Assembly (NCBI RefSeq): GCF_015708085.1
Contig: NZ_JADNYM010000012.1
Coordinates: 1 to 64,000, forward strand
DNA: 64,000 nt
Reading direction: 5' to 3'
Source of the DNA: Arthrobacter terrae
Lineage (GTDB): Bacteria; Actinomycetota; Actinomycetes; Actinomycetales; Micrococcaceae
The stretch's first letter is position 1; the number at the start of each line of letters is the position of its first letter. Of this stretch, positions 17,591 through 25,759 are shown one piece after another. The position numbers and the translations under genes are program-made. The notes beneath the pieces were generated by a model. It saw only the letters and a program-made list of their open reading frames with translations. It had not been told where the DNA came from and searched no databases.

Positions 17591-19570
17591 ATGCCGAAAA
17601 ATACAGTGCAGCAGGGGACGGGGCAGCAGGGGACGGAATCCGAACCTTCAAGGTCGTATCTGCCCGTAGGACTGGTTCAGGCGGGAGATGCAGGGGCGGA
17701 TGTTCAACGGACCTATAACTATCTCGAAAAATTCGGTTACCTGCCGAATGCACAACTGGCGCAACGATATCCATCGTGGCGGCCGGGAGTGGCTCAGGCG
17801 CCACCGGACCCTACCCGCTTTGATTCCCGTCTGGAGGAAGCCGTTCGGTTGTTTCAGCGCAGCTACGGTCTTGCCGAAACCGGACAGGTAGACCAGCCAA
17901 CACGGGAGCTGATGAGGCAACCGCGGTGCGGTGTTCCGGACAACGTCAGTGTACTGGGCCAGTTCGTGGTGGGCGGCACCAGATGGCCGGGACTGAACGT
18001 CACTTACTCGCACACAAATTTTTCCCCCGATCTGCCGGGCGCCGACGTACGTTCAACAATCCGCGGAGCCTTTGACCGCTGGTCAGCGGCCGCGCCGCTG
18101 CACATCACCGAAAAGGCCGGCGGAAGCGGCGACGCAGACATCCGGGTCGGCTTTTACGCCGGCGACCACGGTGACGGGTACCCCTTCGACGGCGCGGGAA
18201 CCGCCGCCGGAAATGTTTTGGCACACTGCTTCTATCCCCCGGGCCCCGGAGACAACGGGATCGGCGGCGACTGCCACTTCGACGAAGCGGAGACTTGGAG
18301 CACTAACCTGCCACCGGCGGGAACAGACCTGCCGACCGTTGCTCTGCATGAGCTCGGCCACGGGCTGGGACTGAACCATTCGGACGTCAAGGATTCCGTC
18401 ATGTATGCCTACTACGGCGGCGCTCGGCGGGAATTGACGGCCGATGACATTGCCGGCATCAGATCGATTTACGGTGGGTATGACTGGTCCGGGATCAACG
18501 ACAACTGGGCATCCCTTGGCGGCTTCTTCCCTGTCGGTGCGCCGATAAGCGCCGTGTCCCGGTTCCCCGGACAGCTGGACCTTTTCGTCGTGGGCAATGA
18601 CGGCCGGGTCTACACCTCATGGTGGACCAGCGGGCAAAATTGGTCCGGTGTGCAGGACAACTGGCGGTCGATTGGCGGGTTCTTCCCTCCGGGTGCGCCG
18701 GTTGCCGCCGTTTCCCGGACGGCGAATAACCTGGATCTGTTTGTCTGCGGTAATGACGGCCGGGTGTACACCTCCTGGTGGTATGCGGGTGCGGATTGGT
18801 CCGGCGTAAACGATAATTGGCGCTCTATTGGCGGGTTCTTCCCCAATGGGGCTCAGCTCTCGGCGGTGGCCCGGACGGCGAATAACCTGGATCTGTTTGT
18901 CTGCGGTAATGACGGCCGGGTGTACACCTCGTGGTGGTATGCGGGTGCGGATTGGTCCGGCGTGAACGATAATTGGCGCTCGATTGGCGGGTTCTTCCCC
19001 AATGGGGCGCCGGTCGCAGCGGTGGCCCGGACGGCGAATAACCTGGATCTGTTTGTCTGCGGTAATGACGGCCGGGTGTACACCTCCTGGTGGTATGCGG
19101 GTGCGGATTGGTCCGGCGTGAACGATAATTGGCGCTCGATTGGCGGGTTCTTCCCCAATGGGGCTCAGCTCTCGGCGGTGGCCCGGACGGCGAATAACCT
19201 GGACCTGTTCGTCTGCGGTAATGACGGCCGGGTGTACACCTCGTGGTGGTATGCGGGGGTGGATTGGTCCGGCGTGAACGACAACTGGCGTTCTATTGGC
19301 GGGTTCTTCCCCAATGGGGCGCCGGTCGCAGCGGTGGCCCGGACGGCGAATAACCTGGACCTGTTCGTCTGCGGTAATGACGGCAGGGTCTATACCTCGT
19401 GGTGGTATGCGGGTGCGGATTGGTCCGGCGTGAACGACAACTGGCGTTCTATTGGCGGCTTCTTCCCCAACGGTGCTCCGCTGTCGGCGGTGGCCAGGAC
19501 GGCGAATAACCTGGATGTGTTTGTCTGTGGGAATGACGGACGTGTCTACACCTCGTGGTGGAGCGGGTAA
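17591..19570 (+). CDS. Matrixin-like zinc metalloprotease with cysteine switch and seven C-terminal repeats
   Basis: A 659-residue protein. Residues 25-110 look like a peptidoglycan-binding-like helical domain (GADVQRTYNYLEKFGYL ... AVRLFQRSYGLAETGQVD). Residues 111-117 are PRCGVPD, the cysteine-switch motif that keeps eukaryotic matrix metalloproteases latent. The catalytic domain (about 128-295) has DHGDGYPFDGAG, the structural metal region, then HELGHGLGLNHS at 253-264 (three zinc ligands and the catalytic Glu) and a Met-turn SVMY. From 299 to the end are seven 52-residue repeats, probably a beta-propeller, resembling PLL-like lectin blades. No signal peptide is evident. ATG 17591 has AAAGGA 8 bases upstream; ATG 17498 lies inside the preceding gene. 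Confidence 0.88.
   Translation: MPKNTVQQGTGQQGTESEPSRSYLPVGLVQAGDAGADVQRTYNYLEKFGYLPNAQLAQRYPSWRPGVAQAPPDPTRFDSRLEEAVRLFQRSYGLAETGQVDQPTRELMRQPRCGVPDNVSVLGQFVVGGTRWPGLNVTYSHTNFSPDLPGADVRSTIRGAFDRWSAAAPLHITEKAGGSGDADIRVGFYAGDHGDGYPFDGAGTAAGNVLAHCFYPPGPGDNGIGGDCHFDEAETWSTNLPPAGTDLPTVALHELGHGLGLNHSDVKDSVMYAYYGGARRELTADDIAGIRSIYGGYDWSGINDNWASLGGFFPVGAPISAVSRFPGQLDLFVVGNDGRVYTSWWTSGQNWSGVQDNWRSIGGFFPPGAPVAAVSRTANNLDLFVCGNDGRVYTSWWYAGADWSGVNDNWRSIGGFFPNGAQLSAVARTANNLDLFVCGNDGRVYTSWWYAGADWSGVNDNWRSIGGFFPNGAPVAAVARTANNLDLFVCGNDGRVYTSWWYAGADWSGVNDNWRSIGGFFPNGAQLSAVARTANNLDLFVCGNDGRVYTSWWYAGVDWSGVNDNWRSIGGFFPNGAPVAAVARTANNLDLFVCGNDGRVYTSWWYAGADWSGVNDNWRSIGGFFPNGAPLSAVARTANNLDVFVCGNDGRVYTSWWSG
18485..19567 (+). 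repeat. Seven 156-bp coding tandem repeats
   Basis: Seven in-frame units of 156 bp, the last short by two to three codons, encode WSGVNDNWRSIGGFFPNGA followed by (P/Q)-(V/L)-(A/S)-AVARTANNLDLF and VCGNDGRVYTSWWYAG. Units 1-2 are divergent and units 3-7 are nearly identical in DNA. Units 3 and 5 share the AQLSAV variant and units 4 and 6 share APVAAV, which points to duplication of a 312-bp dimer. Confidence 0.95.
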
Positions 19571-19640
19571 TCCGGGGTGGCATCGGCTTTCCACCGTCGG
19601 TGCCCGGACTGAATACCTGCTGCGGGTGGCACGGCCGTGG

Positions 19641-20543
19641 TCAGCCCTGCCGGGCCAGCTGGAACTGCTCTACCACCCGGCCCATCCGCAGCAGCAGTTC
19701 CTCGCCTGCCATGATGCCCCGGGCAGTGGTGACCGTGAGATTGGAACTGCGGTAGCCGCCGTCGTCCAGCTCGCCGTGGGCCGGCCGGAAGGCGATGTTT
19801 GCCTCTGCCAGCATCTGCCGGTCCAGCAGCGAGTCGCCGGCGGCAATCACGGTCCCGGCACCGGTGCGCCGCTGCACCTCCGCCACGGCGCTGCTCTTCG
19901 TGACCGGCTGCGGGACGCAGTAGAGCTTGCGGCCCTGCAGCGACACCGTCCAGCCCAGCGCCAGGCACTGCTGCTCCAGCCCGGCGACGAAGTCCTCCGG
20001 CATGGCCTCGCGGTCAACAATTGCATAGATAAATAAGTCCTCGGCATGGCGGAGCTTGAGGATCCATGAGGAAAACGCCGGATCTGCCAGTATTGCCTCC
20101 ACCGTCTGCAGCGGCGCGCAATGGGCAGCGGTGCGGCGGGCGATCGACGCGTGCCAATGTGCGTCCGGCTGGCCGTGGTGAAGCAAAACGCCGCCATTGG
20201 TGGTCACGGCATACTCCTGCTCGGGCCCCGGCAGCCGGACACGCCGGTACTGGGCAGCGGTCCGGGTGGTCACCGGGACCACCGTCGCCGCCGCCTTAAG
20301 CGCCAGCAGCAACGTTTCGGCGGTGCGGGTCATGAAGGAGATCGGGATGCCTTGGTACAGTTCGACGACGACGATCGGCGGGGCCTGCTCGTCCGGCACG
20401 TCCAGCCAGAAGGCCTTGGGCGAGTAGATCAGTGTGCGGTCGAGGTCGCAGGCCAGAAGCGGCGGCACGGGTCTGCCGGCTGCGGGTCGGCCGGTCACAG
20501 CGCGGCCGGTCACAGGTCTGCCGGTCACAGGTCTGCCGGTCAC
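19641..20543 (-). CDS. HAD family phosphatase of the Ter-associated biosynthetic module
   Basis: About 300 residues. HAD motif I is ACDLDRTLIYSP (nucleophile and general acid Asp), motif II is in VVPVTTRTAAQYRRV, motif III is the Lys near QPVTKSSAVAEV and motif IV is AAGDSLLDRQMLAEA. The cap is of the Cof/sucrose-phosphatase type, so a sugar-phosphate or nucleotide-like substrate is plausible. It is the last gene of the Ter operon. The start is taken as GTG 20543, which overlaps the upstream stop as GTGA; however the N terminus lies in four 15-bp repeats, each giving another in-frame GTG (20543, 20528, 20513, 20498), so the true N terminus is open. The 21 or so residues before motif I are V/A-T-G-R-P repeats. 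Confidence 0.8.
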   Translation of the reverse strand: MTGRPVTGRPVTGRAVTGRPAAGRPVPPLLACDLDRTLIYSPKAFWLDVPDEQAPPIVVVELYQGIPISFMTRTAETLLLALKAAATVVPVTTRTAAQYRRVRLPGPEQEYAVTTNGGVLLHHGQPDAHWHASIARRTAAHCAPLQTVEAILADPAFSSWILKLRHAEDLFIYAIVDREAMPEDFVAGLEQQCLALGWTVSLQGRKLYCVPQPVTKSSAVAEVQRRTGAGTVIAAGDSLLDRQMLAEANIAFRPAHGELDDGGYRSSNLTVTTARGIMAGEELLLRMGRVVEQFQLARQG

Positions 20544-20550
20544 AGCGCGG
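20491..20550. repeat. Four 15-bp tandem repeats over a stop/start junction
   Basis: Four units of 15 bp, CCGGTCACAG plus GCGGG- or GTCTG-like ends, at 20491, 20506, 20521 and 20536. On the minus strand each unit contains GTGA, so the repeat provides the stop of the StiP-like gene and successive GTG start codons for the HAD gene. Confidence 0.85.
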
Positions 20551-21742
20551 CCGCGACTGCGCGGCCGTCGGCACCGGTGGCACCCTTCGTGAACAGCGGG
20601 TGGATCAGTCCCACACAGCTGTAGGCGAGGTCCGTGACCTCCACCACCGGAACGCCTCGCTGTTCGGCCAGCAGCAGCACGTGTGCCACCTCGGCTCTGG
20701 CCTCGGGCCGAATCAATATTTTCCACGGTACCCGGCGCAGCAGTACGCGCGTGGTCTCGCCGACACCGGGCTTGACTAAGTTCACATTATTGATCCCGTA
20801 ATTTTCGCTGATGCCCTCGACGGCCTTCCAGCCGGCCCAGTTGGGCATCCTTTCGTGCGACGGTTGGGATCTGGCGAACTCCGTACCACGGTCCACGGTG
20901 GCCAGGACGTCACCGAAGTGGCTGCACACGGTAGCCAGGAACTGCCCCGAGACGTCGCTGCCGCGCAGACCGGTGTAGAACTTGGCACCGTGGAAATCTC
21001 CCGGGCCGATCAGCCGGCGGTTGAACACCGTGCGGGAAACGAGGCCCGAGACGGTTGAGTTCAGGCAGGCCGAGGGAATGAGGTAGTCCTCGCGCGTGCC
21101 GTACAGGCCCACGCAGTGTCCCGGGTCCGCCAGCACGGCAAGGTCGTCCTTGAAGGTGACGCCGTCCGTTTGCTCAAAGCGCTGGAGGGCGATGGAGAGC
21201 TCGCGGACAATCGCGCCCTTCCCGGTCCATCCGTCGACGAAGATAATCCGGGCCGGGTCATAATGTGCGGCCAGATAGCGCAGGGCGTTTTCGTCCGCAC
21301 CCACGCCGCGCACGATGCTCATCGTGTAGTGCGGCACATCGATGCCCCGGATTTCCCGGGCCCAGCGCCGCATCAGGATACCCACCGGTGTCCCGGCGCG
21401 GGCCAGCGACACCAGGACCGGCTGCTGTTCCCGGGCTGCCAGCAGCAGATCCGTCACGATGCCTACTGCCTCCGCGATCCGCCGGCCCGACCGCTGCAGG
21501 GCGTCGCGGTAGAGCTGCTGATATTCCGCGCTCGGGGTGTACTCAACAGGGAGGGATTCGGCATAATTAGCTGATCCACTCTGGATGGCCTGTTCCCGTA
21601 CGCCGGTCGGTGCTTCCAGCTTGGCGTCCCCCAGGTCCGTCAACAGCCAGCGGACGTCTTCGGCAGGGTAAGAGCCAAAGTCCGGCCCGGTCAGCGGGAC
21701 TGGCAGCACCTGGTGGCTGGCCGGATCACTGGTGCGGGGCAT
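20540..21742 (-). CDS. StiP-like PRTase-fold protein of the Ter cluster
   Basis: A 400-residue protein of the family annotated as StiP (formerly called a cysteine protease, now regarded as a phosphoribosyltransferase-like protein). SYPAEDVRWLLTDL near the N terminus and the loop RIIFVDGWTGKGAIVRELS, in the position of a PRPP-binding loop, are the main marks, together with VSLARAGTPVGILMRRW. The family is largely confined to tellurium-resistance gene clusters, where it pairs with a second phosphoribosyltransferase, an aldolase-like protein and a HAD phosphatase, all present here. ATG 21742 has AAGGA 7 bases upstream and overlaps the end of the preceding gene by 17 bp; the frame's earlier ATG at 21814 is unlikely. 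Confidence 0.82.
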   Translation of the reverse strand: MPRTSDPASHQVLPVPLTGPDFGSYPAEDVRWLLTDLGDAKLEAPTGVREQAIQSGSANYAESLPVEYTPSAEYQQLYRDALQRSGRRIAEAVGIVTDLLLAAREQQPVLVSLARAGTPVGILMRRWAREIRGIDVPHYTMSIVRGVGADENALRYLAAHYDPARIIFVDGWTGKGAIVRELSIALQRFEQTDGVTFKDDLAVLADPGHCVGLYGTREDYLIPSACLNSTVSGLVSRTVFNRRLIGPGDFHGAKFYTGLRGSDVSGQFLATVCSHFGDVLATVDRGTEFARSQPSHERMPNWAGWKAVEGISENYGINNVNLVKPGVGETTRVLLRRVPWKILIRPEARAEVAHVLLLAEQRGVPVVEVTDLAYSCVGLIHPLFTKGATGADGRAVAAAL

Positions 21743-23168
21743 GGGGTCCTTGTCTGAAATTGTCGGCTGCGGCCGCGGGGGATGCGGCAGGAAGGAGTAC
21801 GACGACGACGTCACCGCAGATAGCGGACAGCGCCTCGGTGATGCTCCCGGTCCCGGAAAGCACCGCCGGATCGGTCCCCGGTTCGGGCATCACGATGATG
21901 GTACCGAAGCGGAATCCAGCCCGGGACAGATTGTAGGCAAAACGGGGGCCGGGACCATCCTCGGTTGCGTCATGGCTGGTGAATCCAACGGAGCTGGCGA
22001 TGGCGTAGTCCGGCCGGTCCAGCGCCACGATCGGTGAGCGGGTTGTGGTGGAGAACCGCACCGGAAAATCAGTGTCGAGGGCGTGAGCTACCGCGAGGGG
22101 CAGCGAGATGAACTCCTCCGTGCCCAGGACCAGTACCTCCTCGGGCGAGCGTCCGGCAAAAGCCGCACGCACGCGCGCCGCTATTGCAGCCGCAGATCCT
22201 AAAGATTCATGGACCCTTACCGCGTGGTTGTTGCCGAACCTGTCACTGCTGATGGGAGCGACTTCCTCTGTCCCCATGGCCAGGAATGTGATGGAGCCCA
22301 ACTCCGCAGCCGGTGAGGGGGGCGCGGCCGGCAGGGCGGCGATGAATTCCTCGCAGCGTGGCAGGATGTCCGGACCCAGATTGATCCTGCCGCTGCTTAA
22401 GGCGACCACGCTGATCGTTGCACCCAGGGAACCGGACAGCTCGTCAAAGCGTTCGCGGTCCCCGGCTGCGCGCAGATCAACCAGCGCAGCAACAATATAT
22501 TCCCGTTGCGGCATAAGCCTGTGAAGTTCCCGGATCGTGTTAATGATCGTTGACCCGGTGCTCAGCTCGTCGTCGACCAGGACGACCGTGCCGCCTCGTC
22601 GCAGCCACGGGTCCTCGGCGGGCAGCAGCCGGTGCGAGGTGGCGTGTGAATGGCCTTCCTCGAAGGCTGCCACCGGTCTGGATCCGAGTGCCGAGTGCCG
22701 GGTGGAGTGGATGTAGTAGGAACCGATGCTCTCCGCGACCAGCCGGCCCAGACCGGTCGCCGTTTCGGCGTAACCAATCGTGACGACGCCCGGGTGGCTG
22801 GTCGCCAGCGCTGTGAGGGTTTTCCGCAGTTCCAGCAGCGCTGGTTTTTCGTGCAGCGGGCCGTCCGCGGACCGCAGCGAGGCAGCGAATGCCTCCGCCG
22901 CGCTCCGTAGTTCCGGGCTGTGCTCAAGCAGACCCGCGAGCCGCTCCGCCACCATCGCCCCGAGCAGCAAGCCAGCGGCGATGGCCAGCGAAGGAACAGT
23001 GGGCACATGCTTGGCCAGGACCCGGGATACCAGCAGATGAGCACGCTTCGGATTACGGCGAAGGGCAAGCCCCACCAGATCCTTCACGTCCATCAGGCTC
23101 CCGCCGACGGACTCAATTTGGACGCCAAGCTCCCGCTGCACGCAATCGCCCGTCCAGACACTTGTCAA
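21726..23168 (-). CDS. Phosphoribosyltransferase with TRSP domain (Ter cluster)
   Basis: About 480 residues in two domains. The N-terminal part is a type I phosphoribosyltransferase with the PRPP loop TVVLVDDELSTGSTIINTI and an upstream VWTGDCVQRELGV segment that is conserved in this group. The C-terminal part carries FSTTTRSPIVAL, containing the TRSP motif after which the domain is named. Such fused proteins occur in Ter-associated biosynthetic operons and are predicted to form a nucleoside-like product; the reaction is unknown. The start is taken as TTG 23168, which overlaps the preceding stop as TTGA and keeps the conserved WTG segment; GTG 23141 and ATG 23093 would remove it. Confidence 0.82.
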   Translation of the reverse strand: MTSVWTGDCVQRELGVQIESVGGSLMDVKDLVGLALRRNPKRAHLLVSRVLAKHVPTVPSLAIAAGLLLGAMVAERLAGLLEHSPELRSAAEAFAASLRSADGPLHEKPALLELRKTLTALATSHPGVVTIGYAETATGLGRLVAESIGSYYIHSTRHSALGSRPVAAFEEGHSHATSHRLLPAEDPWLRRGGTVVLVDDELSTGSTIINTIRELHRLMPQREYIVAALVDLRAAGDRERFDELSGSLGATISVVALSSGRINLGPDILPRCEEFIAALPAAPPSPAAELGSITFLAMGTEEVAPISSDRFGNNHAVRVHESLGSAAAIAARVRAAFAGRSPEEVLVLGTEEFISLPLAVAHALDTDFPVRFSTTTRSPIVALDRPDYAIASSVGFTSHDATEDGPGPRFAYNLSRAGFRFGTIIVMPEPGTDPAVLSGTGSITEALSAICGDVVVVLLPAASPAAAADNFRQGPHAPHQ

Positions 23169-24424
23169 TTCATTCCCGCTTCCAGAAAGTCGACAAAGGT
23201 GACCTCCGGGGCGGCGACGCCGAAGGCCGCTGCGCGGAGCAGGGTCTGCCGTGCCCACCCTTGGTGCGGCTTCATTTCGTTCATCTTGTTGCCGTACGCA
23301 GAGGCCGCTGCGCCACCGCTACTATTACCTGCGATCTCTTTCGCGTCCAGGAACTCCTCGTGGCTAATGACGGAGAGCGCATGCACCAGGGGAACGTGGC
23401 TGGGGTGGATCACGGTTTTGCCCAGCAGGCCGTTGGCGTGGTCCAAGGAGATCTCGCGCATCAGCCCATCAAGGTTGGCCAGCAGGATCCGCTGCCGCAA
23501 CGCTACATCGTCGGACTCCGCGAACGGTGTGGCCCGCAGCAGCGGCCGGAGCAGCCTCTCGGTGTTGGCATAGTGCTCCCAGACCGGACCGGAGATAACA
23601 AAGCCATCTTCACTGCGGCCCAGGACGTTGACAATATCGCCGATCACCGAGGCCACAACCTTCACGTCGTAGATCGTCAGGTCGCGGGATCTGCGCAGAC
23701 CGAAGGTGCTGGACATGTCCGTGGCGCCAATCCGGACCGCCAGGATGTCCTCCCGGTGTGCCTGCAGCACGGTGCGGATATTCGCCAGCGCGGCCGATCG
23801 CGTTTCGCGGTGAATCACGATAGGCGATTCGAGGATTGGCATGATCCGCAATCGGCGGTTGCCAAGGGCCCGGTGGGAGGCTGGCTCCTGGGCCGTACCG
23901 GACGCGCCCGGCCGGGCGGCCGCATGGATGGCCTGGACGTTCTGCAGAGCATCGAGGAACAATTGCGCGCGGCCCGTCTCATTGTCAAATTTCGGAATGA
24001 CAAATCCGGCAAGAAGATCCAGGGATGCACCACACCGTCGGGCCAGGCGGATCATCTGCTCGGGAGTGCGCACGCGGATAAAGAGCATCAGCCGGCTGTC
24101 GAGGGATGGGGCGGTGCCGCCGTCGGCTGAGGGACCGGTGGCTTCCTGCCGCAGCAGCTCCAGCGTACGCACAACATTGTCCTCGGCAGCTTCCACAGCA
24201 TTGTCCGCAATGGAATCCTCCAGGCACAGCACCATGCTCAGGCAGCCGCGGGAGGATTGCTTGATCACATCGGCGGCGAGTTGCGGTCTGTCTGCGGGCG
24301 AGTACAACGTTGCACCCAAGGCCACGGCCAGGAGTTCCGGATCGGACTCAAGAGTCAGCGCTTGCGGGCGGGCATGGAAGAGCCGGCAGGCCTGCTGCTC
24401 TGTGAGGAAGTCAAAGTGACGCAT
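23165..24424 (-). CDS. HpcH/HpaI aldolase / CitE-like lyase (Ter cluster)
   Basis: A 419-residue TIM-barrel protein of the C-C bond lyase group related to CitE and HpcH/HpaI. MVLCLEDSIAD contains the acidic metal ligand region, LFIRVRTPEQM the basic substrate strand, and IRIGATDMSSTFGLRR and HPSHVPLVHALSVISHEE the late-barrel motifs of the family. Together with two phosphoribosyltransferase-like proteins and a HAD phosphatase it forms the metabolite module seen beside TerD genes in many bacteria. GGAGGTAAAA lies 5-6 bases before the ATG, inside the 3' end of the upstream gene. Its own stop overlaps the next gene's TTG start. Confidence 0.85.
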   Translation of the reverse strand: MRHFDFLTEQQACRLFHARPQALTLESDPELLAVALGATLYSPADRPQLAADVIKQSSRGCLSMVLCLEDSIADNAVEAAEDNVVRTLELLRQEATGPSADGGTAPSLDSRLMLFIRVRTPEQMIRLARRCGASLDLLAGFVIPKFDNETGRAQLFLDALQNVQAIHAAARPGASGTAQEPASHRALGNRRLRIMPILESPIVIHRETRSAALANIRTVLQAHREDILAVRIGATDMSSTFGLRRSRDLTIYDVKVVASVIGDIVNVLGRSEDGFVISGPVWEHYANTERLLRPLLRATPFAESDDVALRQRILLANLDGLMREISLDHANGLLGKTVIHPSHVPLVHALSVISHEEFLDAKEIAGNSSGGAAASAYGNKMNEMKPHQGWARQTLLRAAAFGVAAPEVTFVDFLEAGMN

Positions 24425-24430
24425 CGGCTT

Positions 24431-25204
24431 TTACCTCCCCCGGTTCCCTTGGACGGTGACTTTGCGGGTCATGCTGAAGCCAAATTCCGCCCAAATGTCT
24501 TGGTCGTTCATCCCGGCAGGGACCGGCTCGGCACGCAGTTCAATGAGATTATCCACCCGAAGCAATGCGAGTACGAACATGGTGTTGCCAGTCGGGGCTG
24601 GAAGTGTCGCCGCAGCGCCGTCGAAAATGTGCATCCCCAATGGCTCCGGACCGCGCCCTATGAAGAGCGCCCGGCGCAGCTCCTGCAGGTGCCGCAGGGG
24701 CACCAGAGCTTCCCCCTCGAGGTAACCCGCCAGCGGGCGGTTGCCGGCGGTTTCTACCGCCGTGCCGGCAAAGTTCCCGTCCCTGGTCAGTGCTCCGGTG
24801 AGGTGAGCGCCCGTGGCATGGCCGGCGGCCTCCCAAGCGATGGCCGTTGTGCCGGTAACAATGAGCGTACCGATTCCGGATTGCAGGGGATTGAGCCGGA
24901 ACATGGGTACAGTGGGTCCGATTTCCATGACGTCACGGATCCCCGGAGCACGGAAGAGCCCTGCCGTCACGGAGGCAGGAGGACGGCGAACGGGAGCCGC
25001 TGCATCGGAGCCGGCAGTTGCCGGCGGTCGGGACGCGACAGGAGCCGGGTGTTGCGCAACACCCGGGCGGTTAAGGTTGAGACCGGTGCTGCGGGGGGCC
25101 TGCTCAGGAGCAGCTGCCGGACGCACGGCGCTAGTGTCCGGCGCCTTGACCCTGCGGCGAAGGTACCCAATGTCCGTCCGGACGGGCGAAGATTTCCCTG
25201 GCAT
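24431..25204 (-). CDS. Unrecognised Ter-operon protein
   Basis: A 257-residue protein I do not recognise. Residues 1-85 are a Pro/Ala/Arg-rich, probably disordered stretch; residues 90-255 look like a compact beta-rich domain (VPMFRLNPLQSGIGTLIVTG, then HLQELRRALFIGRG and NTMFVLALLRVDNLIELRAE). The final part, AGMNDQDIWAEFGFSM, faintly recalls the end of TerA-type proteins, but I cannot confirm it. The gene starts 3 bases after the TerD-like gene and ends 6 bases before the CitE-like gene, so it is firmly part of the operon. No signal peptide or membrane segment is visible. Low expectation of a catalytic role. Confidence 0.7.
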   Translation of the reverse strand: MPGKSSPVRTDIGYLRRRVKAPDTSAVRPAAAPEQAPRSTGLNLNRPGVAQHPAPVASRPPATAGSDAAAPVRRPPASVTAGLFRAPGIRDVMEIGPTVPMFRLNPLQSGIGTLIVTGTTAIAWEAAGHATGAHLTGALTRDGNFAGTAVETAGNRPLAGYLEGEALVPLRHLQELRRALFIGRGPEPLGMHIFDGAAATLPAPTGNTMFVLALLRVDNLIELRAEPVPAGMNDQDIWAEFGFSMTRKVTVQGNRGR

Positions 25205-25207
25205 TAG

Positions 25208-25759
25208 CTAGACGTCCACCCGGAAGTCCTTGGCCACGCCGGCCAGTCCGGTGGTATAGCCCTGGCCCAAAGCGCGAAACTTCCAGTCGTCGTGGTGCCG
25301 GTACAACTCGCCGAACATCATTGCCGTGATGTTGTCGTCGCTGCTGAGCGGGACGTCGAAGCGGACCAGCTCACGGTTCCCGGCGGTGGCAACCCGGATG
25401 TAGGCGGAGCGGACAGCGGAAAAATTGCCGGGACCACGGACCTCGGGATCCACGTAGACAATGAACGCGATCTTGGCGACCGCCGCCGGCACCTGCGCCA
25501 GATCGACGTCGATCTGTTCCTGATCGGTGTCACCGGCAAAGGTGACAGATCCATCGGCACTGACGAGCTGATTGAAAAAGACCAGATGGTCCCCGGACAC
25601 CGCTGCGCCGTCCGCATTGCACATAACGGCCATTGGAACCAGTTCGGCAGCCGGCCCGCGGCTGGGAATGGTGTCCCAGCCGAGCCCGACCAGAACCTTG
25701 GTCAGGCCGCTGTTCTCCGCGGTGAGCGCCGCGTTGGCGCCCGGGACCAGGCTTGCCAC
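25208..25759 (-). CDS. Divergent TerD-domain protein
   Basis: A 183-residue TerD-fold protein. The backbone pattern is clear: LTKVLVGLGWDTIP, HLVFFNQLVSADGSV, VDLAQVPAAVAKIAFIVYVD, SAVRSAYIRVATAGNRELV and FRALGQGYTTGLAGVAKDF all line up with the other TerD proteins of the operon. The calcium-binding stretches do not: DLDASA is replaced by AELVPMAV, and GDNxxGxGxGDDE by GDTDQEQ. It may have lost metal binding and act as a structural partner. GTG 25759 overlaps the upstream TAG stop by one base (TAGTG), indicating coupled translation. Confidence 0.85.
   Translation of the reverse strand: MASLVPGANAALTAENSGLTKVLVGLGWDTIPSRGPAAELVPMAVMCNADGAAVSGDHLVFFNQLVSADGSVTFAGDTDQEQIDVDLAQVPAAVAKIAFIVYVDPEVRGPGNFSAVRSAYIRVATAGNRELVRFDVPLSSDDNITAMMFGELYRHHDDWKFRALGQGYTTGLAGVAKDFRVDV

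Noticed and set aside
18485-19567. Possible CRISPR or satellite array
   Set aside because: The 156-bp units are in frame and encode a consistent protein repeat.
18617-19594. 325-codon minus-strand frame with repeated RRPGHR motifs
   Set aside because: It is the reverse reading of the protease repeats; its periodicity comes from the 156-bp units.
22889-24130. 413-codon plus-strand frame within the Ter operon
   Set aside because: Antisense to the phosphoribosyltransferase and CitE-like genes, with no motif or ribosome site.
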